The translations under genes and the position numbers were made by a program. This document shows positions 45,709 to 56,775 of a stretch of 64,000 nt of DNA, in pieces (the first letter of the stretch is position 1; each line of letters opens with the position of its first letter). Source of the DNA: CAIWHR01 sp963779805 (GTDB taxonomy: Bacteria; Pseudomonadota; Gammaproteobacteria; Burkholderiales; Casimicrobiaceae). The notes under the pieces were generated by a model that was not told the DNA's origin, did not search any database, and worked only from the letters and a program-made list of their open reading frames with translations. The stretch lies in NCBI GenBank assembly GCA_963779805.1, contig CAVZZN010000014.1, positions 124,001 to 188,000 on the forward strand, written 5' to 3'.

Positions 45709-47441
45709 GCACGCGTGGAGCGCCCTGGCGCGTGCGCGGTGCGCTGGCCGTTTTCATCGCGACCTCGCTTGCCGGCTGCATGGTGGGACCGGACTACCAG
45801 CGCCCGCAGGTGGAGCTGCCTGCGGCGTATCCGGAGGCCTTGCCCGGCGGGCACTGCGGTGCCGGGGCCGGAAGCGCTCGCGGCGGACTGGTGGACGCTC
45901 TTCGGCGATCCCGACGCTGAACGATCTCGTGCAACGCGCGCTCGCCGGCAACGAGGACATCCGGCAGGCGATCGGGCGCATCGAGGAAACGAACGCGACG
46001 CTGCGCGCGGTCAACGCGGCGTTCCTGCCGGAGGTGGACGTGACGGGAGGCGCTGCGCGCGCCGCGATTCCGCGTGCGTCAGGCGATCTCCGGGCAGTCG
46101 GTCAACAACGCCTGGCGCCTCGGCCTGTCGTCGACGTTCGAAATCGACTTCTGGGGCCGGCTCCGGCGCGGGGCCGAGTCCGCGACGGCGACGGCGATGG
46201 CTTCGCGCTATGCCGCGGAGGTCGTGAAGCTGACCACCGTCGGGGTGACGGCGCAGACGTACTTCGCGCTGCGCTCGCTCGACGCGCAGATCGCGACGAC
46301 GCAAGCGACGCTCGGCTCGCGCACCGAGGCGTTGCGCCTGATCGAGCGCCGCGCGGAGGCGGGCCTCGTGTCGGATCTCGACGTCAACCAGGCGCAGCTC
46401 GCCCGCGCCGATGCCGCGGCGCTGCTCCACGACCTGGTGCGCCAGCGTGCGGTCGCACAGCACGCGCTCGGCGTGCTGACCGGCAATCTCGATCTCGTCG
46501 TGCCCGCAGCGGGCCTGATGCGCATGCCGGTGCCCGCGGCGCCGCCGCCGGGGCTGCCGTCGACGTTGCTCGTGCGCCGGCCCGACATCCGGCAGGCCGA
46601 GCAGGAGCTGATCGCAGCCAACGCGCGCATCGGCGTGGCGCGCGCCGACATGTTTCCGACGATCTCGCTCACCGCGGGATTCGGAACGCTGAGCACGGCC
46701 CTGACGCAGTTCGTGGATACGGAGAATCGCACCTGGGCGGTCGGCGGCAACCTGCTGGGGCCCATTTTCGATGCCGGCCGTCGCCGTGCGCTCACCGAAG
46801 CGGAGGAGGCGCGCACCCGCCAGCAGGTCGCCAACTATCGGCGGGTCATCGAGCGCTCGTTCCGCGAAGTGGCGGATGCGCTCGTCACGGTGCGCGAGTC
46901 CACGGCCGCCGAGACGGACCAGGAGACGCGCGTGCGCGCGGCGACCAACGCGCTGCGCCTCGCCAATCTGCGGTACGAGGCGGGCTATTCCGCGTTCCTG
47001 GAAGTCCTCGATGCGCAGCGCAACGCCAACGACGCCCGGCTCTCGCTCATCCGCAACCGCCAAACGCTGCTGTCGGCGCAGGTCGATCTGATGCGCGCGC
47101 TCGGAGGCGGCTGGTCGCCCGACCAGCCGTTGCTGCCGGTCACGGCGTCCGCTGGCGGCCCTGCGCCGGACGCGGCGGCACCCGCCCCCGCTGCGCTGCA
47201 GGAGCCGCCCGGCGCGGGCCCGGGCGCACGCGGCGCCGCGGCGGCAGCGTCTGCCGTCAGGCGCCGGATCCCCGCCCCGCTGACGACCGTCGTGCTTGCG
47301 CCAGAGCCCGCGCGCGCCGGCCGAATCGCCGGCGCGGCCCGCGGATCCGCAGCCATCCGGGCAAATTTGTCGCAAGCAAGACCGTGCGCGGCCTTGATTT
47401 GCGCCCGCTCCGTCCGTATTATTAGCACTCGCCTACGGTGA
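45705..47441 (+). CDS. oprM: outer-membrane efflux channel, OprM/NodT family (three frameshifts)
   Basis: The lipoprotein signal MSTRGAPWRVRGALAVF ends in a LAGC lipobox and leads to MVGPDYQRPQVELPAAYPEA, typical of OprM. The body has LSSTFEIDFWGRLRR and, after the second repeat, TLLVRRPDIRQAEQELIAANARIGVARA. Extra bases lie near 45850, 45912 and 46075. After the usual end MRALGGGW the frame runs on for about 110 Ala/Pro/Arg-rich residues into the groE promoter and ends inside CIRCE, so a further unseen indel may hide the real stop; in the next frame a TGA stands at 47281. Confidence 0.85.
47394..47422 (+). promoter_or_regulatory. sigma-70-type promoter of groESL
   Basis: TTGATT (47394-47399), a 17-bp spacer and TATTAT (47417-47422) form a good vegetative promoter. 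Its -10 ends on the first base of the CIRCE operator. A sigma-32 type promoter (CTTGAAA with CCCCAT-T) is not evident beyond a partial CTTGATT. Confidence 0.75.
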
Positions 47442-47448
47442 GTGCCAG
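47422..47448. promoter_or_regulatory. CIRCE operator (HrcA binding site)
   Basis: TTAGCACTC (47422-47430), 9 bp and GAGTGCCAG (47440-47448) match the CIRCE consensus TTAGCACTC-9-GAGTGCTAA, with the left arm perfect and the right arm 7 of 9. It covers the transcription start of groESL, so HrcA should repress groESL until heat or misfolded protein titrates GroEL. hrcA is not in this window. Confidence 0.92.
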
Positions 47449-47522
47449 CAGCGTCTGCCTGCCCGCGCCGGTAGCCGCAAGGCGCTCGTAGTCAACCCCT
47501 TACGCAGGAGTGAGTACCAACT

Positions 47523-47810
47523 ATGAAGATCCGTCCGTTGCACGACCGAGTGATCGTCAAGCGCGTCGAAGAGGAAAAGAAGTCCGCCGGCGGGATCGTG
47601 ATCCCCGACACCGCGGCCGAGAAGCCGTCGCAGGGTGAAATCGTTGCGGTGGGTCCGGGCAAGACCGACGACAACGGGAAGATCGTTGCCATGGGCGTGA
47701 AGGTGGGCGACCGCGTGTTGTTCGGCAAGTACTCCGGCCAGGAATTCAAGATGGATGGCCAGGATCTGCTCCACATGCGCGAAGACGACATCATCGGCAT
47801 CGTCGCCTGA
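47523..47810 (+). CDS. groES: co-chaperonin GroES
   Basis: The 95-residue protein is a full-length GroES: MKIRPLHDRVIVKRVEEE, the mobile loop EEKKSAGGIVIPDTAAEKP that contacts GroEL, and the C-terminal EDDIIGIVA. It caps GroEL in ATP-driven folding. AGGAG precedes the ATG. The leader from the CIRCE-overlapped promoter is about 90 nt. groEL follows 45 bp later. Confidence 0.98.
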   Translation: MKIRPLHDRVIVKRVEEEKKSAGGIVIPDTAAEKPSQGEIVAVGPGKTDDNGKIVAMGVKVGDRVLFGKYSGQEFKMDGQDLLHMREDDIIGIVA

Positions 47811-47855
47811 TCGCTCACCGAACACCCATCCGCTAGAGACTCAGGAGATACAGCT

Positions 47856-49505
<1,650 letters not shown>

Positions 49506-49554
49506 CGTGACGGGCACGCGAGTCACGGTGCCCGAGTCCGGATGCAGGAACAGG

Positions 49555-49580
49555 AACCCCGCTTCGGCGGGGTTTTTGTT
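49555..49580 (+). terminator. Rho-independent terminator of groESL
   Basis: AACCCCGC and GCGGGGTT (49555-49562 and 49567-49574) pair around a TTCG tetraloop and are followed by TTTTTGTTT. It lies 50 bp after the groEL stop. A second, weaker hairpin (CGGGCAC/GTGCCCG) precedes it near 49511-49535. Confidence 0.9.
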
Positions 49581-49811
49581 TGCCCGGCGCATGCGGCCAC
49601 GAAGCGCTCGCGCTCGGTGCAAGGCTGCCACACCTGTGCAACACATGCCGACGTACAGTCGTCGTCGCCCGACCGTCGTCGGGACCGCCAGCGCCATTTC
49701 CTTTAGACTAGGACCGTGACTGTGCGCCACGAGCGCGCGTGCCGCCGGCACTCTCGCTACCAGCGCTAGCCTCGGGATCGGAAAATCGACAGCCTGCACC
49801 TGTCTTCCGGA

Positions 49812-50378
49812 TTGCTGTTCACGCTCGCGATGACCGCGCTGGCGACGGCGATCATCGTGGGTCTGGTGCGCCGCAATCGCGTCGCGGCGCGCGCCGGCTC
49901 GGGCGACGGCACGATGGCGCAGTGGACCGAGGGCGAGACCACGCGCCTGCTTTCGTCCGCCGAGCTGCCCGGCCTGTATCTGCTTCGGCCGCGCTTCCTG
50001 AGCAAGGGCGAAAGCGTGGTGTACCTGCTGCTCAAGGCGGCGTTCCCGCGGCACGAGATCTTCGCGCGCGTGCGGCTCGCCGACGTGCTGCAGGTGAAGA
50101 TCGGTCCGCAGGGCATGGAGCGCCTGCGCGCGTTTCGCAAGATCGCGAACCAGCCCGTCGGGTTCGTCCTTTGCGATCGCGACATGACCATCCTCGCGAT
50201 CATCGATGCGCGCGAGGCCGAGCAGGTCGCCAATCCACGCGATCAGAAGCTCGAGATCATCAAGCAGCGCTGCCTGCAGGCCGCGCAGGTGAAATACATC
50301 TGCGTGTACCCGCCGAAGCTGCCCCGTTACCGCGAGCTGCGCACCCAGGTGCTCGGGCCCGCCGGCGACCTCCTGTAA
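49812..50378 (+). CDS. DUF2726 domain protein with N-terminal membrane anchor
   Basis: The protein has about 188 residues. A single transmembrane helix (LLFTLAMTALATAIIVGLV) is followed by a soluble domain with SKGESVVYLLLKAAFP, RHEIFARVRLADVL, ANQPVGFVLCDRDMTILAIID and EIIKQRCLQAAQVKYICV, the DUF2726 pattern related to nuclease-like folds. Function is unknown. The start is unclear: TTG 49812 keeps the membrane helix, while ATG 49830 would cut it. A stop at 49767 limits any extension. The 230 bp from the groEL terminator to here and the 215 bp after it show no gene. Confidence 0.7.
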   Translation: MLFTLAMTALATAIIVGLVRRNRVAARAGSGDGTMAQWTEGETTRLLSSAELPGLYLLRPRFLSKGESVVYLLLKAAFPRHEIFARVRLADVLQVKIGPQGMERLRAFRKIANQPVGFVLCDRDMTILAIIDAREAEQVANPRDQKLEIIKQRCLQAAQVKYICVYPPKLPRYRELRTQVLGPAGDLL

Positions 50379-50593
50379 GCTGCGTGACCATCGTCGCAGG
50401 CGTGCGCGGTGCAGAACGGCTGGCACGAGCAGCTCGTCGGTGATTCGCCCGACGTAGCGTGCGCGTCACGCCGCGTGAGACTTGAAGTCGCGGCAGTCAA
50501 TGGTCGTGTTCTACGGTGCGGCGTCCCGCGCGAGAATAGGGCGCCGCCCCTGCGCTGCCGTTCGATGCGGGCACGCGCCCTCCTGGACTGCCC

Positions 50594-52192
50594 ATGACCG
50601 CCACCCTCGCTCCGAACTTCAAGCTCACCTACTCGACGATGTTCGATCCGCCGGACGCGTTGCACGCGCACTTCGACGCTGCGGTCGCGACCGTGCGCAA
50701 GGCGCTCGGGGCGGAGCACGCGATGCTGATCGACGGGCGCAGCGAGCGCGCCGCGCAGCGCTTCGAGGTGCGCACTCCCATCGACCACCGCATCGTGCTC
50801 GGGCGCTTCCAGGCGGGTGATGCGACGCACGCGGCTGCTGCAGTGGAAGCCGCTCAGCGCGCATTTCGTCCGTGGTCCGCGATGCCGTGGGCCGAGCGCG
50901 TCGCCATCCTGCGCCGGGCCGCGGCACTCATCGAGGAGCGCGTGTTCTTCATCGGGGCCGTGCTCGCGCTCGAGGTCGGCAAGAACCGCATGGAATCGCT
51001 CGGCGAGGTGCAGGAGACCGCCGACCTGATCGCGTACTACTGCGATCAGATGGAAGTGAACGACGGCTACGCGCGCGACATGCAGCGCGATCCGCTCGCG
51101 GGCTTCGCGAGCGAGAACCGCAGCGTGCTCAAGCCGCACGGCGTCTGGGCCGTCGTCGCGCCATTCAACTTTCCGTTCGCGCTCGCGGGCGGGCCCGCGG
51201 GCGCCGCGCTGGTCGCGGGCAATACCGTCGTGTTCAAGGCGGCATCCGCGACGCCCTGGAGCGGCCTGCTCCTCGCGGAAGCGTTGCGCGACGCGGGTGT
51301 CCCGCCGGGTGCGTTCAACTATGTCACCGGCCCCGGCGGCTCGATCGGCGACGCGCTGGTGCGCCACGGCGGTGTGGCCGGCGTCACCTTCACCGGCAGC
51401 TATCAGGTGGGCATGCATCTCTATCGCTCGTTCGCGGACGGACGCTGGCCGCGGCCGTGCATCGCCGAGATGGGCGGCAAGAACGCGGCCATCGTGAGTC
51501 GTCGGGCGGATCTCGACGATGCCGCGCTCGGCGTGATGCGTTCCGCGTTCGGGCTGTCCGGACAGAAGTGCTCCGCGTGCTCGCGCGTGTACGTCGAGCA
51601 CCCGGCGTTCAACGATTTCGTGTCTGCCCTGCACCGCGCGACCGGGAAGATCGTCGTCGGCGATCCTACCCTGCGCCAGCACTGGATGGGTCCGGTGATC
51701 GATGCCGCCGCGACCGCGCGCTTCGAGGACGCCGTGGCGACGATCAATGCCCTCGGCGACGCCGGCGCGATCGTGCACGGCGGCGAGCGTCTCGATCACG
51801 GGGACCTCGCGCACGGCCACTACTGCGCGCCCACGATCGCGCGTGCGCCGCTCGATCATCCGCTTTGGCAGCGCGAGCTGTTCGCGCCCTTCGTGCTCGT
51901 TGCGCCGGTCGACAGCGTGGACGATGCGATCACGCTCGCGAACGGCTCCGAATATGGCCTCACCGCCGGTTTCTACGGCTCGCCTGCGGAAACGGAAGCC
52001 TTCTTCGCAGCGATCGAGGCGGGCGTATGCTATGCGAATCGCCCGCAGGGTGCCACCACGGGTGCGTGGCCCGGACATCAGCCGTTCGGAGGCTGGAAGG
52101 GATCGGGTTCCACGGGCAAGTGCGCGGGGTCGTCGTACTACCTGCCTCAGTACTTGCGCGAGCAGTCGCAGACGCGCGTACGGCGCGACTGA
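50594..52192 (+). CDS. L-glutamate gamma-semialdehyde dehydrogenase (P5C dehydrogenase)
   Basis: The 532-residue aldehyde dehydrogenase oxidises glutamate semialdehyde to glutamate, the last step of proline breakdown. It has the family segments FNFPFALAGGPAGAALVAGN, ITFTGS-type VAGVTFTGSYQVG, the catalytic Cys in FGLSGQKCSACSRVYV and the C-terminal PQGATTGAWPGHQPFGGWKG with GSTGKCAGSSYYLPQYL, which are specific for the PruA branch. No proline dehydrogenase is nearby. The gene is intact. It is 68 bp before the Yip1-like gene. Confidence 0.9.
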   Translation: MTATLAPNFKLTYSTMFDPPDALHAHFDAAVATVRKALGAEHAMLIDGRSERAAQRFEVRTPIDHRIVLGRFQAGDATHAAAAVEAAQRAFRPWSAMPWAERVAILRRAAALIEERVFFIGAVLALEVGKNRMESLGEVQETADLIAYYCDQMEVNDGYARDMQRDPLAGFASENRSVLKPHGVWAVVAPFNFPFALAGGPAGAALVAGNTVVFKAASATPWSGLLLAEALRDAGVPPGAFNYVTGPGGSIGDALVRHGGVAGVTFTGSYQVGMHLYRSFADGRWPRPCIAEMGGKNAAIVSRRADLDDAALGVMRSAFGLSGQKCSACSRVYVEHPAFNDFVSALHRATGKIVVGDPTLRQHWMGPVIDAAATARFEDAVATINALGDAGAIVHGGERLDHGDLAHGHYCAPTIARAPLDHPLWQRELFAPFVLVAPVDSVDDAITLANGSEYGLTAGFYGSPAETEAFFAAIEAGVCYANRPQGATTGAWPGHQPFGGWKGSGSTGKCAGSSYYLPQYLREQSQTRVRRD

Positions 52193-52260
52193 GGGGCGTT
52201 CGATCGCGTAGCGGTGGCGACGCCGATCGTGTCGCCCCGATCAGACCTGGAGCGAGCGGC

Positions 52261-52833
52261 ATGCTCGAGTTCCTCCGGCGGCTCGTCTACCTCACCTTTC
52301 GTCCGACGGAGGAGTGGCGGCGCATCGCGCACGAGCCCGCAACCGCCGATGGCCTGCTGCGAAGCTACATCATCCCGCTCGCGCTGCCGACGCCGGTGGC
52401 GACCTACACCGGGATGAAGGTGTTCGACGGCCGGTGGGACCGCGTGCACGGTTACCTGGTGCCGGCCGACCAGGTGTTCGCCACGGCGGCGATGACGTTC
52501 TTCGGCATCGTCGCGTCGATCCTCCTGCTCGCGGCCATCTTCTGCGCCGTCGCGCGGATGTACCGGGCGAAGCCGGACTTCCTGGCGTCGCTCAAGGTGG
52601 CCACGTTCGGCGCCATGCCGCTCCTGGTATCGGGCGCGGTCCTGGTGTTTCCCGATCTCGTGATCATTCCGCTGGCGGCGCTCTGCCACACGGTGTTCCT
52701 GTATTACAAGGGGGCAAGCGCCGTGCTCGACGTGCGCGCGGAGCAGGAGGAATTCATCGGCATCTCGTTCGTGCTGCTCGCGCTCGGATCGCTGCTCGCC
52801 GGCGCGGCGGTGGCGAGCGTGGGGATTCTCTAG
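52261..52833 (+). CDS. Yip1-family membrane protein
   Basis: The 190-residue protein starts MLEFLRRLVYLTFRPTEEWR, the W-x-x-I pattern common before the first helix of bacterial Yip1 domains, and has about five hydrophobic segments. The DUF1282/Yip1 fold is suggested; function is unknown. It ends 2 bp from the stop of the convergent PLP-enzyme gene, so there is no room for a terminator between them. Confidence 0.75.
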   Translation: MLEFLRRLVYLTFRPTEEWRRIAHEPATADGLLRSYIIPLALPTPVATYTGMKVFDGRWDRVHGYLVPADQVFATAAMTFFGIVASILLLAAIFCAVARMYRAKPDFLASLKVATFGAMPLLVSGAVLVFPDLVIIPLAALCHTVFLYYKGASAVLDVRAEQEEFIGISFVLLALGSLLAGAAVASVGIL

Positions 52834-52835
52834 CG

Positions 52836-53816
52836 CTACGCGGAGCCAGCGAGAGGCGCTTCTCGACGGCTGTCGAGCGCGCGCACGTACACGTCGCGGT
52901 CGACGTTGCCGCCCGACAGGATGACGGCGCAGCGCGCTCCCGCGCGGTCGCCGTCCTGGAGCAGCGCGGCGAGCGGCGCCGCCCCCGCACCTTCGGCGAC
53001 CTGGTGGATGTCGTCGAAATAGATGCGCATCGCGCTCGCCACCTGCTCGTCCGTGACTTCGACGATGCGTTCCGCGCCGCGCAGGATCACGTCGAGCGCG
53101 GCGGGCACCGGCACCCGCACCGCCATGCCGTCGGCGAGCGTGTCGGCGCTTGCGGTGGCGATCGGGGTGCGCGCAGCGAAGGATTGCGCATAGGCATTGG
53201 CGCGCGTCGACACGACGCCGACGATACGCGTGGCAAATCCCAACGCGTCGCGCGCCGAGATGAGGCCGCAGATCCCCGACCCGCAGCCGATCGGCACGTA
53301 CACCGTGTCGAGGTTGCGCGCTGCGCGAAAGAGCTCGAGCGCGTACGTTGCCACGCCCGCGACGAGCTCGGGCTGGAACGGCCCGACGAACTCCAGCCGT
53401 TCTTCGGCAGCGAGCCTCGCGGCGTGCTCGCGCGCCTCGTCGAAATCGCGCCCGAACTCCACCAGTTCGGCGCCGAAGGCTCGCATCGCCGCATTCTTGC
53501 CCGGCGAGTTGCCGAAGGGGACCACGATCACGCACCGCATGCCGTAGCGTGCGGCCGCGTACGCGAGGCTCTGGCCGTGATTGCCGCGCGTTGCGCTCAG
53601 CACGCCCCGCGGGCGCGGCGTGCGCGCGGCGAGCGCAGCCATGAGGTGCAGGCCGCCGCGCACCTTGAATGCGCCGGTGGGCGTGTGGTTCTCGTGCTTC
53701 ACCCACACCTCGCGACCGGTGCGAGCGCGCAGCAGCGGCCATGCATACTGCGGCGTGGGCGCCATCGCGGCGTACACGTCGCGCGCAGCCGCTTCGATCC
53801 GGTCGAGTCCGATCAC
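52836..53816 (-). CDS. PLP-dependent threonine/serine dehydratase-like enzyme
   Basis: The 326-residue fold-type II PLP enzyme has the Schiff-base lysine in NHTPTGAFKVRGG, the asparagine loop SATRGNHGQSLAYAA, and the phosphate-binding loop VPIGCGSGICG. There is no ACT regulatory domain, unlike the IlvA in this window, so it is more likely catabolic or a racemase/ammonia-lyase of unknown substrate. A GTG start at 53816 is used because no ATG lies in frame before the conserved part. It is 13 bp downstream of the GlsB-type gene. Confidence 0.8.
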   Translation of the reverse strand: MIGLDRIEAAARDVYAAMAPTPQYAWPLLRARTGREVWVKHENHTPTGAFKVRGGLHLMAALAARTPRPRGVLSATRGNHGQSLAYAAARYGMRCVIVVPFGNSPGKNAAMRAFGAELVEFGRDFDEAREHAARLAAEERLEFVGPFQPELVAGVATYALELFRAARNLDTVYVPIGCGSGICGLISARDALGFATRIVGVVSTRANAYAQSFAARTPIATASADTLADGMAVRVPVPAALDVILRGAERIVEVTDEQVASAMRIYFDDIHQVAEGAGAAPLAALLQDGDRAGARCAVILSGGNVDRDVYVRALDSRREAPLAGSA

Positions 53817-53829
53817 GTCTGCATCGCCG

Positions 53830-54102
53830 TCAGACCGGCGTGCCTCCCGCGATGAAGTGGTTGTAGGCCCACAGCAGCAGGATCGCGCCGAGGATCGACA
53901 GGATGAAGCCGGCCGGATGGAACTTGCCGTCCGCTCTGCGGAACAGCAGGCTGCTGACGATGCCGCCGACGATCGAGCCGCCGATGCCGAGCAGGCTCGT
54001 GAGCCAGAAGCCCAGCTTTTCCACTCCGGGCATGATCTTGGTCGCGATCCAGCCCACGATGAAGCCGACGATGATGGTCCAGACGATGCCCATGATGCCC
54101 AT
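53830..54102 (-). CDS. GlsB/YeaQ/YmgE family small membrane protein
   Basis: The 90-residue protein, MGIMGIVWTIIVGFIVGWIA..., has three hydrophobic segments and the family motif LTSLLGIGGSIVGGIVSSLLFR. Members are stress-induced (transglycosylase-associated) membrane proteins without known activity. AAGGAG stands well placed before the ATG at 54102. The frame could extend upstream by 56 codons, but that part is low-complexity Arg-rich and the RBS decides the start. Confidence 0.88.
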   Translation of the reverse strand: MGIMGIVWTIIVGFIVGWIATKIMPGVEKLGFWLTSLLGIGGSIVGGIVSSLLFRRADGKFHPAGFILSILGAILLLWAYNHFIAGGTPV

Positions 54103-54443
54103 GCTCGACTCTCCTTTCGGCGCGTGTCCGTGTCCGTTGGAAACCCGTCGGTCATCGTAGCACGGGGTCGTGGGCCGCGCGGCGAGGCCTCCGGTGTGGT
54201 GTCCTTGCCGTTGCCTGCGCGAGCGCGGGCGCGATCCCGTCGTCGTCGCCTTCGTGCAGGATCGTCGCACGGGCGAGATGCTGCAGTCGGTGCAAGCGGT
54301 CTGTAAATTCGATTGAGCGCGGACCCCGGTGCAGTTAGCATCGGGGCCACCATGCGTTGCCGACAGCGTCGTTTTCGCGAACCGATCTGCCGCTGTCCGC
54401 CTCGCAGCGCGTGGCGTGTTGCAGCATGCCCGCGAGGACGCGA
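54103..54443. promoter_or_regulatory. divergent intergenic region with a candidate nramp promoter
   Basis: The 341-bp gap between the GlsB-type gene (minus) and the Nramp gene (plus) holds one plausible promoter toward the Nramp gene: TTGAGC (54313-54318), 17 bp, TAGCAT (54336-54341). The leader would be about 95 nt. No metal riboswitch (M-box or yybP-ykoY type) or MntR/Fur-like box was recognised. No gene is supported here. Confidence 0.45.
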
Positions 54444-55700
54444 ATGAAGCGCCCCCGCGGGTGGTGGCGCCAGCTCGGCCCCGGCCTCATCACGGGAGCC
54501 GCGGACGACGATCCGAGCGGCATCGCGACCTACTCGCAGGCCGGCGCCCAGTTCGGCTACCAGCTCGGCTGGACGCTCGTTCTCACGTATCCGCTGATGG
54601 TCGGCATCCAGATGGTGAGCGCGCGCATGGGGCGCGTGACCGGGCACGGGCTCGCGTCGAACATCCGGTCGCGTTTCCCGCGTGCCCGTCGTGTATCTCA
54701 TCGTGCTGATGCTGGTGGTGGCGAACACCATCAACGTCGCGGCCGACATCGCCGCGATGGGGGATGCGCTCAATCTGCTGGTCGGAGGCGACTCGCACGC
54801 GCCCGTGGTCGTGATCGGCCTCACGTGCCTCGCGTTGCAGATCTGGCTGCCGTACCAGCGCTACGTGCGCTATCTCAAGTGGCTGACGCTCGCGCTGCTC
54901 GCGTACGTCGCCGTCATGTTCACGATCGCGGTGCCCTGGCGCGACGCGATCCTCGGCATCGTGTGGCCGCGGGTGAAGCTCGACTTCCGAGGCGCTGACC
55001 GTGATCGTCGCAGTATTCGGCACCACGATCAGTCCGTATCTGTTCTTCTGGCAGGCGGCGCAGGAGGTCGAGGACCTGCAGGCGGATCCCGAGGCCGAGC
55101 CGCTCAAGCGCTCGCCCGAGCAGGCGCGCGGCGCATCTGCGGCGCATCAAGATCGACACCTACCTGGGGATGGGCTTCTCGAACCTCATCGGCCTCTTCA
55201 TCGTGCTCTCGACGGCGGCGACGCTGCACGCCGCGGGCGCGGTGCAGATCACGAGCTCCGCGCAGGCGGCGCAGGCGCTGCGCCCGCTCGCCGGAGATGC
55301 AGCCTTCCTGCTGTTCAGCCTCGGCATCCTGGGCACCGGCCTGCTCGCCGTGCCGGTGCTCGCGGGGTCGGCAGCGTACGCGATGGCCGAAGCATTCCAG
55401 TGGCGTGCCGGCCTCGATCTGAAGCTCGTGCAGGCGCGCGAGTTCTACGCGATCATCGCGCTCGCAACACTTGGCGGCGTCGCCATCGACTTCGCGCCGA
55501 TCGATCCCATCCAGGCGCTGTTCTGGAGCGCGGTGATCAACGGCGTCATCGCCGTGCCGATCATGATCATCATGATGCTGCTCGCCGACGATCCCGTCGT
55601 GATGGGCGAGTTCACCATCACGCGGCGCCTGAAGCTGCTCGGCTGGATGGCGACGTGGACGATGGCCGCGGCAGTGGTCGCGATGTTCGTCACGGCGTAG
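54444..55700 (+). CDS. Nramp-family divalent metal transporter, non-canonical type (three frameshifts)
   Basis: The protein reads across three extra bases (near 54681, 54989 and 55136) and returns to frame, about 417 residues with 10-11 membrane helices. TM1 has ADDDPSGIATYSQAG, so DPSG replaces the DPGN of MntH/DMT1. TM6 has FGTTISPYLFFWQAAQE, so the Met-Pro-His site is replaced by Ser-Pro-Tyr. Loss of the metal-selective methionine is a feature of Nramp-related transporters thought to carry Mg2+ rather than Mn2+ or Fe2+. The family call is firm; the substrate is an inference. Confidence 0.82.
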
Positions 55701-55723
55701 GTCGTTCCTTCGTCACCGCGCGG

Positions 55724-56746
55724 TCAGGCGCCGACGCCCTGCCAGCGGCCATCGCGCGCCGAAGCGAAAAGGGCCTCGATGACGCGCAGGGTGAGGAGCG
55801 AATCCTCGATCGGCCAACTCGGCACCGCATCGCCGCGCAGGAACCTCGAAAACCGCTCGACCTGCAGCGTGTACTGATTCACCGGCTCGAATCCGTAGGT
55901 CGTGGTCTCGACCGCCCCGTGGCTGGTGTGATCGCCGACGTAGACGTGGGACGGCGTGGGTCGCGCATGCGCATACGGAAAATCGCAGCGCAGCCAGCCG
56001 TTGCTCCCCAGGATCGAGAACTGCTGGTGCGTGGCCCAATCCGAGGGTCCGCCCTGCGTCGCGACCGTGAAGCTGGCGTGACCGTCGCCGTAATCGAGGA
56101 GCGCCGTCGACAGGCGATCGATCCCGAAGGCGGGGTCGCGATCGAGCGCGGCGACCACCCGGACCGGTGCCCGTCCGAATGCCGCGGTGCACGCGCTGAT
56201 CGCGTACGAGCCGAGATCATAGAGCGCGCCACCGCCCTGCTCGGGATCGTTGCGGATGTCGTTCGGATCGAGGAACTGCTTCGCAAGCGTGCACTGCACG
56301 GCACGTACCGTCCCGATCGCGCCCGAGGCCAGCAATTCGCGGATTCGCGTCCACTGCGGATGATTGCGATACGAAAAGGCCTCCTCGATGTGCCGCCCGC
56401 TGCGCTCGCGTGCCGTCTTCAGCGTGACGACGTCCGCAGCAGTCAGGCAGAGCGGCTTTTCGCAGAGCACGTGCTTGCCCGCTTCGAGCGCTCGAACGGA
56501 CCACTCGAGGTGCAGGTGGTTGGGCAACGGAACATAGAGCGCCTCGACGTCCGGGTCGCGCAGCAGCTCGTCGTACGAGCCGTAGCAACGCGGCACGCCG
56601 AATTGCCGTGCCACCGCCTTCGCCTTGTCGGCGTCGCGCGACGCCACGGCCACGAGACGCGCGGCAGGCGCCTGCGCCATCGCCGGAATGAACCGCGACG
56701 TGGCGATGGCCGCGATCCCCAGCACGCCCCATCGGACCGGAGTCAC
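55724..56746 (-). CDS. Gfo/Idh/MocA-family NAD(P)-dependent oxidoreductase
   Basis: The 340-residue protein has an N-terminal Rossmann fold (VRWGVLGIAAIATSRFIPAM), the family motif YVPLPNHLHLEW and the sugar-site EKP (HVLCEKPLCLTAADV), then a C-terminal beta-sheet domain with GGALYDLGSYAI. Such enzymes oxidise or reduce sugars and sugar derivatives. It starts at GTG 56746 with GGGAG upstream, 29 bp after dctM, and is the last gene of the TRAP operon. The first glycine motif is GxxGIAA rather than GxGxxA. Confidence 0.88.
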   Translation of the reverse strand: MTPVRWGVLGIAAIATSRFIPAMAQAPAARLVAVASRDADKAKAVARQFGVPRCYGSYDELLRDPDVEALYVPLPNHLHLEWSVRALEAGKHVLCEKPLCLTAADVVTLKTARERSGRHIEEAFSYRNHPQWTRIRELLASGAIGTVRAVQCTLAKQFLDPNDIRNDPEQGGGALYDLGSYAISACTAAFGRAPVRVVAALDRDPAFGIDRLSTALLDYGDGHASFTVATQGGPSDWATHQQFSILGSNGWLRCDFPYAHARPTPSHVYVGDHTSHGAVETTTYGFEPVNQYTLQVERFSRFLRGDAVPSWPIEDSLLTLRVIEALFASARDGRWQGVGA

Positions 56747-56775
56747 GGCCGTCTCCCGCGCCGCTGGCGCAGCGC

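Noticed and set aside
41266..47441. Calling acrA, acrB and oprM true pseudogenes
   Set aside because: After removing single bases all motifs are intact with no stops, and the same kind of indel hits essential genes such as dnaQ and thrB, so sequence error is more likely.
54103..54443. Possible metal riboswitch upstream of the Nramp gene
   Set aside because: No M-box or yybP-ykoY-like conserved loops were found; only an ordinary promoter-like pair is present.
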